Shown here one piece after another: positions 1 through 6,190 of a stretch of DNA of 9,734 bases (position 1 is its first letter; the number at the start of each line of letters is the position of its first letter). The notes beneath the pieces are model-generated. The model was not told the DNA's origin. It searched no databases and saw only the letters and a program-made list of their open reading frames with translations. The position numbers and the translations under genes were made by a program. Source of the DNA: Candidatus Moraniibacteriota bacterium (lineage in GTDB: Bacteria > Patescibacteriota > Minisyncoccia > Moranbacterales > GCA-2747515); contig JALWEZ010000156.1 in assembly GCA_027039165.1 (NCBI GenBank), forward strand, positions 1 through 9,734, written 5' to 3'.

Positions 1-1
1 T

Positions 2-568
2 CATTATAGTAATCCTAGAGATGTAATTTATCTATTAGAAAATTTGGATAGAAATTATATCAATGTAACCAATGTCAAAAGACTTTTCTTTAAAAGTATA
101 AATCTTTTTGATAAAGAAAAAAAACCGATAGACAAAGAAAATGTTTTGGAAAAATTGGAAAAAATAAGGAGAGATAAAAAAGTTGGAGTTACATTGTTAG
201 GATTTAGAGATAGAGATATTTTTGATTATCCAAATATAAAAGTTATTGCGGAGTATTGTAGAAAAAATGATATGTCTATTGAAATTGTATCAAAGACAAA
301 CTCTCTACCTCCAAGTCGGAATATTCTTAAAATTTTTGAAAATATAAACACGAAGGTAACTATAAGAGCAATTTCTAAATTGTCTCAATTTACGACGAAA
401 GAATTCTTAAGTGCATTATATCAGTTTAGTTTTTATGGAATTAAATTACAACTTGAACTTAATAAATATCATGAAAAATTTCATATGATACAAAAACACT
501 GTGAAAGATTAAATATACCAGTGTTAACGATATTTTATGAAAAAGATTATTACCCAAGACCAATATAA
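2..568 (+). CDS. 3' part of an unrecognised protein, possibly radical-SAM-like barrel
   Basis: The reading frame is open from the first bases of the window (an internal TTG lies at 44, but codons before it are also open), so the gene starts outside and 188 codons are visible. A beta-alpha pattern is apparent: a hydrophobic strand with VTLLGF, a helix, a strand with IEIVSKTN, then further strands and helices ending in PVLTIFYEKD. This resembles the middle and C-terminal part of a radical SAM barrel (a strand ending in a G-rich loop, then a strand ending in TN). The diagnostic CxxxCxxC cluster would lie upstream and is not visible, so the family is a guess. The only Cys residues here are isolated. 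It ends in TAA, followed four bases later by a strong hairpin terminator, so it is the last gene of its transcript and converges on the sigma-factor gene. Confidence 0.55.
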   Translation, partial: HYSNPRDVIYLLENLDRNYINVTNVKRLFFKSINLFDKEKKPIDKENVLEKLEKIRRDKKVGVTLLGFRDRDIFDYPNIKVIAEYCRKNDMSIEIVSKTNSLPPSRNILKIFENINTKVTIRAISKLSQFTTKEFLSALYQFSFYGIKLQLELNKYHEKFHMIQKHCERLNIPVLTIFYEKDYYPRPI

Positions 569-572
569 TATC

Positions 573-602
573 AAAAGAACTAGTCAATGTACTAGTTCTT
601 TT
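573..602. terminator. Bidirectional intrinsic terminator
   Basis: A perfect 12-bp inverted repeat, AAAAGAACTAGT (573-584) and ACTAGTTCTTTT (591-602), encloses a 6-nt loop CAATGT. The A-rich left flank and T-rich right end give a U-tract in both directions. It sits between two converging genes and overlaps the first two bases of the sigma gene's stop codon (601-603 on the minus strand). Confidence 0.85.
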
Positions 603-1194
603 AAATTTGTTTAGAAATTATATCTATCAATTGTTTTTTTGCTCTTCTTAATTGCGTTCCTATAGTATTAATAGGTAGTTTTAATAGTTCACTCATTTCT
701 TGATAAGAGAGTCCTTGTGTGAATTTCATTTGAATTATTTTTTGATATTTAATAGGAAGTTTTTTGATTGATGCTTGTATATCATTTGTCATTTCATTTT
801 CAAACCAAAAATTTACAGATAAAGCTTCTAAATCTTTTTGATTAAATGAATTATGCTCTATTTTTCCGTTATTGTCTAATGAGAGTATATTTTTATTCTT
901 CTTTTCTTTATTTAAATATGTCATCGTTTCATTGTATGCAATTTTATAAATCCACGAAGAAAATTTTTTATTTATATCGAATTTATGTATATATTTGTGA
1001 GTTTTTATAAAAGTGTTTTGTAATACATCTTGTGAAAAATCTGCGTTATTTGTAAATTTTGTAATGTATTGCAGAAGTCTTTTTTTGTATCTATTAGTTA
1101 ATTCTTCAAAGTATTCATCGAGACCAAATTGAATTTTTTTAACTAATTGTTCGTCACTTAATTTTTGAATCTCTTTGCTATTTTCTTTTTTCAT
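601..1194 (-). CDS. ECF-type RNA polymerase sigma factor (sigma-70 family)
   Basis: A 197-aa protein with the two-domain layout of extracytoplasmic-function sigma factors. Region 2 spans about residues 25-97: the YFEELTNRYKKRLLQYI helix, SQDVLQNTFIKTHKYI for core binding, and FSSWIYKIAYNETMTYL for -10 recognition. A short linker follows, then region 4 at about 140-190 with the helix-turn-helix GLSYQEMSELLKLPINTIGT and a basic RRAKKQL recognition end. It would direct core polymerase to a subset of promoters. No anti-sigma gene is adjacent: the downstream neighbour converges and the upstream neighbour is divergent tsaD. No region 3 or C-terminal sensor extension is present. The ATG start at 1194 is the only good one before region 2. 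There is no Shine-Dalgarno sequence, and the start lies 14 bp from the tsaD start. Confidence 0.88.
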   Translation of the reverse strand: MKKENSKEIQKLSDEQLVKKIQFGLDEYFEELTNRYKKRLLQYITKFTNNADFSQDVLQNTFIKTHKYIHKFDINKKFSSWIYKIAYNETMTYLNKEKKNKNILSLDNNGKIEHNSFNQKDLEALSVNFWFENEMTNDIQASIKKLPIKYQKIIQMKFTQGLSYQEMSELLKLPINTIGTQLRRAKKQLIDIISKQI

Positions 1195-1211
1195 GTTTTA
1201 ATAATAACATG
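1192..1211. repeat. Inverted repeat embedding both start codons of sigma gene and tsaD
   Basis: CATGTT (1192-1197) and AACATG (1206-1211) are 6-bp inverted arms around an 8-bp AT centre. The left arm contains the sigma-factor ATG on the minus strand and the right arm contains the tsaD ATG. The entire divergent intergenic region is 14 bp, so promoter elements must overlap coding sequence and the transcripts are likely leaderless or nearly so. For tsaD, TTGCTA at 1175-1180 followed by TAATAA/AATAAT about 18 bp later is a weak promoter candidate. Arms this short could arise by chance. Confidence 0.45.
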
Positions 1212-2327
1212 AATATATTATCAATAGAAACATCTTGTGACGAGACAGCTATAGCTGTTATAAACAAAACTGATGAAAAAATAAAAGTTTTGGCAAATAT
1301 AGTGTCTTCTCAAATAGAATTGCACAGGGAGTGGGGTGGGGTAGTTCCAAATCTCGCTGGTAGAGAGCATGCAAAAAACATACTTCCAGTGTTGTCACAA
1401 GCGCTAGACAAATCACGTATAAATCCTAGAGATCTAGATTTAATAAGCGTAACTAATGGTCCAGGTCTTGCGCCAGCGCTACTGATTGGCACTACTTTGG
1501 CAAAGTCTTTGGCATTTAAATTGCAAAAACCACTTCTTGGAATTCATCATATAGAGGGTCATATTTATGCAAATTGGATAAATGGACAAAAACCAATATT
1601 TCCTGTACTTTGTTTAGTTGTTTCTGGAGGACATACTCAGATAATTATTATGAAAAATCATTGTGAATATGAAATAGTAGGGCAAACTCTGGATGACGCA
1701 GTTGGTGAAGCATTTGATAAAGTCGCTAGACTTTTAGGACTTAGCTATCCAGGAGGTCCAGAAATCTCAAGAGAAGCTAGTAATTACAATAAAGATTTAG
1801 ATAATTTTAATATTTCGTTTCCTAGACCCATGAAAAACAGTGGGGATTATAATTTTTCTTTTTCAGGGATAAAGACAGCTGTTTTGTATACTGTGAGAAA
1901 ATATCAAAAAGAGCAAATACTTAAAAGATTTCCAGATAAAAAAAGTATTTCAAAAGAAGAATATGAAGAAGTTAAACTATCTAAAGAATTTGTAGAAACA
2001 GTTTCATTTGAATTTCAAAACGCTGTTAGTGAAGTTTTGATTTATAAAACTTTGAAAGCTTGTGAGGAATTTGGTGTTAGTAGTGTTTTGCTTGCTGGTG
2101 GAGTTAGTGCAAATAAGTTTTTAAGAGAAAATTTAAAAAAAGAATTAGCTCAGAAATTTCCAAATATTTTTTTTAGTGTGCCAATGCAAGAGTATTGTAT
2201 AGATAATGCTACCATGATAGCTGTTGCTAGTGCGTATAGATGGCAAAAATTTTCACAAAAAGAAAGAGGATTAGCAAATTTTGGTTTTAAAAGCGTGCTT
2301 GCTAATCCAACACTTAAACTAAAATAG
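1209..2327 (+). CDS. tsaD: tRNA N6-adenosine threonylcarbamoyltransferase TsaD
   Basis: TsaD transfers the threonylcarbamoyl group from TC-AMP to A37 of ANN-decoding tRNAs (t6A), working in the cytoplasm with TsaB and TsaE. The 372-aa sequence starts with the canonical MNILSIETSCDET. It carries the metal-binding HHIEGH motif (residues 113-118, H114 and H118), the nucleotide-binding VSGGHT (138-143), GEAFDKVARLLG (166-177), PGGP (181-184), FSFSGIKTAV (216-225), AGGVSANKFLRE (296-307) and the late DNATMIA (332-338) whose Asp is the third metal ligand. It is about 30 residues longer than typical TsaD (about 340); the extra length is a charged stretch at about 231-262 between FSGIKTAV and FEFQNAVSEVL. 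The ATG start gives the correct family N-terminus. No terminator follows before the next promoter, so read-through into the membrane operon is possible. Confidence 0.97.
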   Translation: MNILSIETSCDETAIAVINKTDEKIKVLANIVSSQIELHREWGGVVPNLAGREHAKNILPVLSQALDKSRINPRDLDLISVTNGPGLAPALLIGTTLAKSLAFKLQKPLLGIHHIEGHIYANWINGQKPIFPVLCLVVSGGHTQIIIMKNHCEYEIVGQTLDDAVGEAFDKVARLLGLSYPGGPEISREASNYNKDLDNFNISFPRPMKNSGDYNFSFSGIKTAVLYTVRKYQKEQILKRFPDKKSISKEEYEEVKLSKEFVETVSFEFQNAVSEVLIYKTLKACEEFGVSSVLLAGGVSANKFLRENLKKELAQKFPNIFFSVPMQEYCIDNATMIAVASAYRWQKFSQKERGLANFGFKSVLANPTLKLK

Positions 2328-2356
2328 TTGTTTCTAATTAATATTTAGGTTATACT
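2328..2356 (+). promoter_or_regulatory. Sigma-70-type promoter of the membrane glycan operon
   Basis: TTGTTT (2328-2333), a spacer of exactly 17 bp, then TATACT (2351-2356). Transcription would start near 2363, giving a leader of about 48 nt before the ATG at 2411. The leader shows no Shine-Dalgarno sequence and no convincing riboswitch-like fold. Confidence 0.6.
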
Positions 2357-2410
2357 ATGATTACATTAATGTTTTAATGAAAACCTTATTATGATAAAAA
2401 TAATAGATGT

Positions 2411-2809
2411 ATGCGATATTCAAATCCGTATGATATAGGGACTTTTTTTCAGCCAAGGCTTGATGTTAGTTTTGGAAAGAATGCTATAGTGCAGTGGATG
2501 GTCATAATTATTTTTAGTATGAATTTATTGACTATTGCTGGATTATGGTTTTATGTTGATTCATCAGTGGCACTCATAAAATTGCAATACAATGTTTATT
2601 TTGGAACTAGCTTATTTGTTGCTTGGTGGGGAGCTTATATATTGCCAGCTATGGGTTTTTTATTTTTTTTATTAGATGTATTTTTGGCTTTTATATTATA
2701 CTCTATAAAAGAAAGAATTTTCGCTTATTCAATATTATTAGGTGCTTTTTTTGTTCAAGTTGCACTTGTGGTAGCGGTTTATAGTATTGTTTTGAATAAT
2801 TATTTATAA
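2411..2809 (+). CDS. Small three-TM membrane protein of unknown function
   Basis: A 132-aa hydrophobic protein I do not recognise. A soluble N-terminal tail of about 24 residues (MRYSNPYDIGTFFQPRLDV) precedes three predicted membrane helices at about 26-49, 69-98 and 102-128. Aromatic residues sit near the helix ends (WFYVD, AWWGAY). There is no signal peptidase site or catalytic motif. It is the first gene of an operon, ending 6 bp before the GT2 glycosyltransferase ATG. That spacing suggests a partner or accessory subunit of the glycosyltransferase module, such as a membrane anchor or lipid-carrier handling component; this role is inferred only from context. The ATG at 2411 is the first start after an in-frame TGA at 2378-2380. 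No ribosome binding site is visible. Confidence 0.8.
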   Translation: MRYSNPYDIGTFFQPRLDVSFGKNAIVQWMVIIIFSMNLLTIAGLWFYVDSSVALIKLQYNVYFGTSLFVAWWGAYILPAMGFLFFLLDVFLAFILYSIKERIFAYSILLGAFFVQVALVVAVYSIVLNNYL

Positions 2810-2815
2810 TTTTAC

Positions 2816-4525
2816 ATGTCAAAAAAAGAATTTAAATTTCCAAGTCCAGTTAATAATAATACACATGACAAAAGAATTCACAGAATACTAGAAGTTATTC
2901 CAGCAATTCTTACATGGTTTACTATAATTGGCATGATTTTGTTTTCTTACTTAATTCCAAATGCTGTTGCTATATTTATAATAGCTTTCGATATTTATTG
3001 GATTCATAGAACTATTTTTATAGCCTATTACTCTATCAAAGCATACAAAAAATTAAAAAATCAACAAAAAATTAATTGGCTCGAGCGTTGTAAAGAAGTT
3101 TCTAAAGGACTTAATGATTACAAAAGAAAAACAGCTACGAATATAGTTCTTGCAAAGCAACATCTTTTGAATGCAAAAACAAAGAAAAAGAAAGCAGAAA
3201 TTAAGCAACTTATAAAAAATGAAAAAGAACTACTTGCAAGATTAGATGAAATGCACGATGGTGATATAATGAACTGGAAAGATGTTATTCATGTTGTAAT
3301 GCTTCCAACTGCATCAGAGGGACCAGAAAACATTGATCCAGCACTTGCTGCTATTAGGGATAGTAATTATCCAAATGATAAAATAATTATCCTTTTAGCA
3401 ACAGAAGAAAGGGAGAAAAAAGAAAAAAGAGAAGCAAAAGTTAAATTCTTAAAAGATAAGTACGGAGATACTTTTGCAGATTTTTTGGTTTCTGTGCATG
3501 TGGTAGCTGAGGGAGAGATGAAATGTAAGGCATCAAATACTACTTATGCTGCTAAAGAACTACAAGCTTATTTAGATAAAAAGGGTATTGATTATAAGAG
3601 AGTAATACTTTCAAATTTTGATTGTGAGTCAGTGGCACATTCTGAATATTTTGGGGCTCTTACATTTGAATACATCGTTGATGCTAAGAGATTACAATTT
3701 GCATATCAGCCAATTCCTATGTATCATAATAATCTGTGGGATACTAATGCTTTTGTGAGAGTTATAGTCACAAGCTCTTCTTTTTGGCATATGTTTCAAA
3801 CTACTAGAAGGGAAATGGTAACTTTTTCATCTCATGCAGAGGCGTTTGATACTCTGGTAAAGGTTGGTTTTTGGCCAGTAAATATGATAAGTGAGGATTC
3901 TATAATTTACTGGAAAGGGTATTCATATTTTAATTCTCAGTATGCAGTAAAGCCTCTATATGTACCTGTGTCTATGGATGCGGTTTTAGCTGAAACTTAC
4001 TGGAAAACTATAGTAAATCAGTATAAACAAAAGAGACGTTGGGCTTATGGAATTGAGAATTTTCCTATAATTATGCGTGCCATTTGGCCAAATAAAAAGA
4101 TACATTGGTTTGAAAAAATTAGAGTTGGCTTTGAAATGCTCGAAGGACATCATTCTTGGGCTACAGCTCCTTTTATGCTCGCTTTACTTGGATGGTTACC
4201 TCTTATTTTTGGAGGACCTATGTTTAATCAGAGTGTTTTGGCACATAATTTACCAATTGTAACAAGAACTCTTATGACGATTGCTATGACTGGACTCACT
4301 GTTTCTATTTCATTGTCTTTTCTCCTCCTTCCTCCTAGACCAAAGCACATCCCTAGAAAAAATTATATATACATGTTATTGCAATGGTTTTTAGTTCCAA
4401 TAATAGCACCAACTTTGGGAGCAATACCTGCTATTGAATCACAAACCCGAATTCTTATCAAAAAATATTTTACTGAGTTTTGGGTTACGGAAAAAATTGT
4501 AAAAAAACCTAATTCGCATAAATAA
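2816..4525 (+). CDS. Membrane-bound GT2 glycosyltransferase, cellulose-synthase-like
   Basis: A processive-type GT-A glycosyltransferase of 569 aa. Two N-terminal membrane helices (about 28-48 and 49-70) are followed by a lysine/glutamate-rich, probably coiled-coil stretch (about 77-146). The catalytic domain then runs from about 155 to 415, and three C-terminal membrane helices lie at about 450-467, 480-505 and 516-538. GT2 motifs in order are VVMLPTASEGPE (first strand), EGEMKCKASN (232-241, donor-binding loop), SNFDCES (266-272, in the place of the DxD-type motif), ISEDS (358-362, catalytic base ED) and QYKQKRRWAYG (402-412, the Q/RxxRW acceptor motif of cellulose and hyaluronan synthases). 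It would transfer a sugar from a nucleotide donor on the cytoplasmic face and may extrude the product. Donor and acceptor cannot be read from the sequence. It lies between a 3-TM protein and a WecA/MraY-like enzyme, with spacers of 6 and 2 bp, so the three are surely co-translated. Confidence 0.88.
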   Translation: MSKKEFKFPSPVNNNTHDKRIHRILEVIPAILTWFTIIGMILFSYLIPNAVAIFIIAFDIYWIHRTIFIAYYSIKAYKKLKNQQKINWLERCKEVSKGLNDYKRKTATNIVLAKQHLLNAKTKKKKAEIKQLIKNEKELLARLDEMHDGDIMNWKDVIHVVMLPTASEGPENIDPALAAIRDSNYPNDKIIILLATEEREKKEKREAKVKFLKDKYGDTFADFLVSVHVVAEGEMKCKASNTTYAAKELQAYLDKKGIDYKRVILSNFDCESVAHSEYFGALTFEYIVDAKRLQFAYQPIPMYHNNLWDTNAFVRVIVTSSSFWHMFQTTRREMVTFSSHAEAFDTLVKVGFWPVNMISEDSIIYWKGYSYFNSQYAVKPLYVPVSMDAVLAETYWKTIVNQYKQKRRWAYGIENFPIIMRAIWPNKKIHWFEKIRVGFEMLEGHHSWATAPFMLALLGWLPLIFGGPMFNQSVLAHNLPIVTRTLMTIAMTGLTVSISLSFLLLPPRPKHIPRKNYIYMLLQWFLVPIIAPTLGAIPAIESQTRILIKKYFTEFWVTEKIVKKPNSHK

Positions 4526-4527
4526 AA

Positions 4528-5559
4528 ATGTTCTATTTGTTTCCATCGATCTGTGTATTTCTATGCCTAGTCATCGTTTTTCTTTTAATTGATAAATACA
4601 ATTTTGCTAGTAACTTATTAAATTCTCCCAGCACCAAGAGACACTTAGAAAAAAAAGGATTAGTTAGAATTGGAGGAGTGGTTCTTTCTTTATTTTTTCT
4701 TTTAATTTTGGTTCTATATGACGCTTTTGTATTTGATAAAAAGACGATAATATTTTTTCTAGGTGCATTTGCTTTTATGATTTTTGGTTTTTTTGATGAT
4801 ATTAAAGCACGTTCCTGGAAAACTCAGTTATTTATTCAAATTTCTATATTAATATGTATAAGTATTGGAGGAATAACTATTTCATATATAACAAATCCGT
4901 TGGGTGGTATAATTGCATTTAATACTGGTTTTATGTATTATGTAGGTGTTTTTTTGTTTATTTTTTGGGTTTTGGGTATTATAAACGTTTTGAATTGGAG
5001 TGATGGAATGCACGGCATATTTGCTGGAGTTTCTTTTATATCCTCTATTACAATCGGAATTTTGTCTTTGAGGGAAGATGTATTTCAGCCTCCAATAGCT
5101 CTCATGTCATTTATTTTGGCTGGAGCATTACTTGGGTTTTTAATTGTTCACTTAACTAGACGGAAAATTATAATTGGTACATCAGGTACTAATTTTGTGG
5201 GATACTTGATAGCAGTTTTGGCTATTTTTGCCGGAGCAAAGATCGGAACAGCCTTACTTGTTTTAATTGTGCCAATAGTTGATGCAACTTTTGTGTTGTT
5301 TCACAGATTTAAATGTGGAGTAAGCGTTTTTAGTGCAGATACATCTCATCTACATCATAGACTTTTATTCGCAGGTTGGAGTGAAAACAAAATACTTGCA
5401 GTCTATTACATCCTTACTCTAATAGGTTCCTTTTTAGCTTTACTTACGCAATCTCTAAATAAATTTATAATACTTGCACTATATGGAATTTTACTTTTTG
5501 GTTCTTTTGCTGTTTTTACAAAGGTAACGCACAATTTTCAAAAAGTCGACAGAAATTGA
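4528..5559 (+). CDS. WecA/MraY-family polyprenyl-phosphate sugar-1-phosphate transferase
   Basis: A polytopic membrane enzyme of 343 aa that would move a sugar-1-phosphate from a UDP-sugar to a polyprenyl phosphate, the first step of lipid-linked glycan synthesis. Motifs in order are STKRHLEKKGLVRIGG (35-50, matching the family RKxH..P.xRxGG), FFDDIKARSW (88-97, the Mg-binding Asp pair), NVLNWSDGMHG (153-163, catalytic Asp region), GTSGT (217-221) and VDATFVLFHR with DTSHLHHRLL (251-280, the HLHH signature of WecA/TagO rather than MraY). About ten hydrophobic segments are spread along the protein. Odd points: the family GDxGS motif reads GTSGT, so its Asp is Thr218, and the usual N-x-x-DGxDG reads NWSDGMHG. 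It starts 2 bp after the glycosyltransferase stop and ends in TGA. UDP-GlcNAc is the usual substrate in this branch but is not proven here. Confidence 0.87.
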   Translation: MFYLFPSICVFLCLVIVFLLIDKYNFASNLLNSPSTKRHLEKKGLVRIGGVVLSLFFLLILVLYDAFVFDKKTIIFFLGAFAFMIFGFFDDIKARSWKTQLFIQISILICISIGGITISYITNPLGGIIAFNTGFMYYVGVFLFIFWVLGIINVLNWSDGMHGIFAGVSFISSITIGILSLREDVFQPPIALMSFILAGALLGFLIVHLTRRKIIIGTSGTNFVGYLIAVLAIFAGAKIGTALLVLIVPIVDATFVLFHRFKCGVSVFSADTSHLHHRLLFAGWSENKILAVYYILTLIGSFLALLTQSLNKFIILALYGILLFGSFAVFTKVTHNFQKVDRN

Positions 5560-5574
5560 TTTCTTTGCTAAAAT
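5546..5574 (+). promoter_or_regulatory. Extended -10 promoter of the nucleotide operon
   Basis: TCGACA (5546-5551, five of six to TTGACA), a 17-bp spacer, then TAAAAT (5569-5574) preceded by TG one base upstream (5566-5567), an extended -10. The promoter overlaps the last codons of the upstream membrane gene. Transcription would start near 5581, about 22 nt before the kinase ATG. Confidence 0.6.
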
Positions 5575-5602
5575 AATTGGGTGGAATTATTTATAAAACT
5601 AT

Positions 5603-6163
5603 ATGGATAAAAAAATTATTATAGGACTTGTAGGAGAAACTGGATCTGGAAAAGATACAGTTGCAAATCATATTCAGGAAAAATATGGTATTGAATTACT
5701 TAGGTTTGGAAATCCTCTCAAAAAAACTTTACGTTTATTTACAGATGAAGTTTCAAAAGAAGATAGTAACTGGCTTTTTGGTGTTTTGAGTGAACATTTT
5801 GGAGAAGGTGTTTTGCATAATGCACTTAGGAAAGAAATTGAAAATTCAAAACAAGAAGTTATTTGCGTGAACGGTCTTAGAATGCCGATTGACGAGCAGT
5901 TTATAAGGAGTTTTGATAACAATATCATTATTTATGTTACAGCAGATCAAGAACTTAGATGGAAAAGATCAGTGGAACGTGCTGAAAAATCAGATGATGT
6001 TCAAAGCTTTGAGGCTTTCAAAAAATTTGAGGCAACTGCAAAGACTGAAAAAGCTATAAAGGAAATTGGTTCACGTGCTGAATATGTTATAGATAATGGA
6101 GGTTCTCTTGAAGAATTATTGGAAAATACAAATAAAATTATAGAAGAAATTACAAAAAAATAA
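5603..6163 (+). CDS. P-loop nucleotide kinase, resembling phage-type dNMP kinase
   Basis: A 186-aa cytoplasmic P-loop kinase. The Walker A motif GETGSGKDT (11-19) is followed by LLRFGNPLKKTLRLF (32-46), the acceptor-side segment seen as a phenylalanine/proline/lysine block in deoxynucleoside monophosphate kinases. ICVNGLRMPIDEQFI (87-101) fills the Walker B-like strand, and WKRSVERAE (120-128) supplies LID-type arginines. The C-terminal VIDNGGSLEELLENTNKI (162-179) recalls, from memory, the VITNDGSLEELF end of phage T4 gp1 dNMP kinase. Dephospho-CoA kinase and adenylate-kinase-like families share the same P-loop and cannot be excluded. It is the first gene of an operon, 27 bp before a thymidylate-synthase-family gene, which favours a deoxynucleotide substrate. 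If the next gene makes a modified dCMP, this enzyme could phosphorylate it. The ATG lies directly after the promoter; there is no Shine-Dalgarno sequence. Confidence 0.72.
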   Translation: MDKKIIIGLVGETGSGKDTVANHIQEKYGIELLRFGNPLKKTLRLFTDEVSKEDSNWLFGVLSEHFGEGVLHNALRKEIENSKQEVICVNGLRMPIDEQFIRSFDNNIIIYVTADQELRWKRSVERAEKSDDVQSFEAFKKFEATAKTEKAIKEIGSRAEYVIDNGGSLEELLENTNKIIEEITKK

Positions 6164-6190
6164 GTCAAATAACATTTTTATTAAAACCCC

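Noticed and set aside
1310..1492. Open frame on the minus strand inside tsaD
   Set aside because: It is antisense to a strongly conserved coding region and has no family resemblance; it is a shadow.
2357..2410. Possible riboswitch or leader structure before the membrane operon
   Set aside because: Only weak AT stems are present; the leader is about 48 nt, too short and too AT-rich for a known riboswitch class.
4077..4262. Plus-strand frame within the GT2 glycosyltransferase
   Set aside because: It overlaps the C-terminal membrane region in another frame, without its own start signal.
5557..5559. Possibility of recoded TGA (Gly), as in Gracilibacteria and Absconditabacteria
   Set aside because: TGA ends the WecA-like gene at a natural length, and no gene in the window contains in-frame TGA. 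Reading it as Gly would add only four residues before TAA.
5674..5928. Minus-strand frame within the kinase gene
   Set aside because: It is antisense to a protein with clear motifs and has no promoter.
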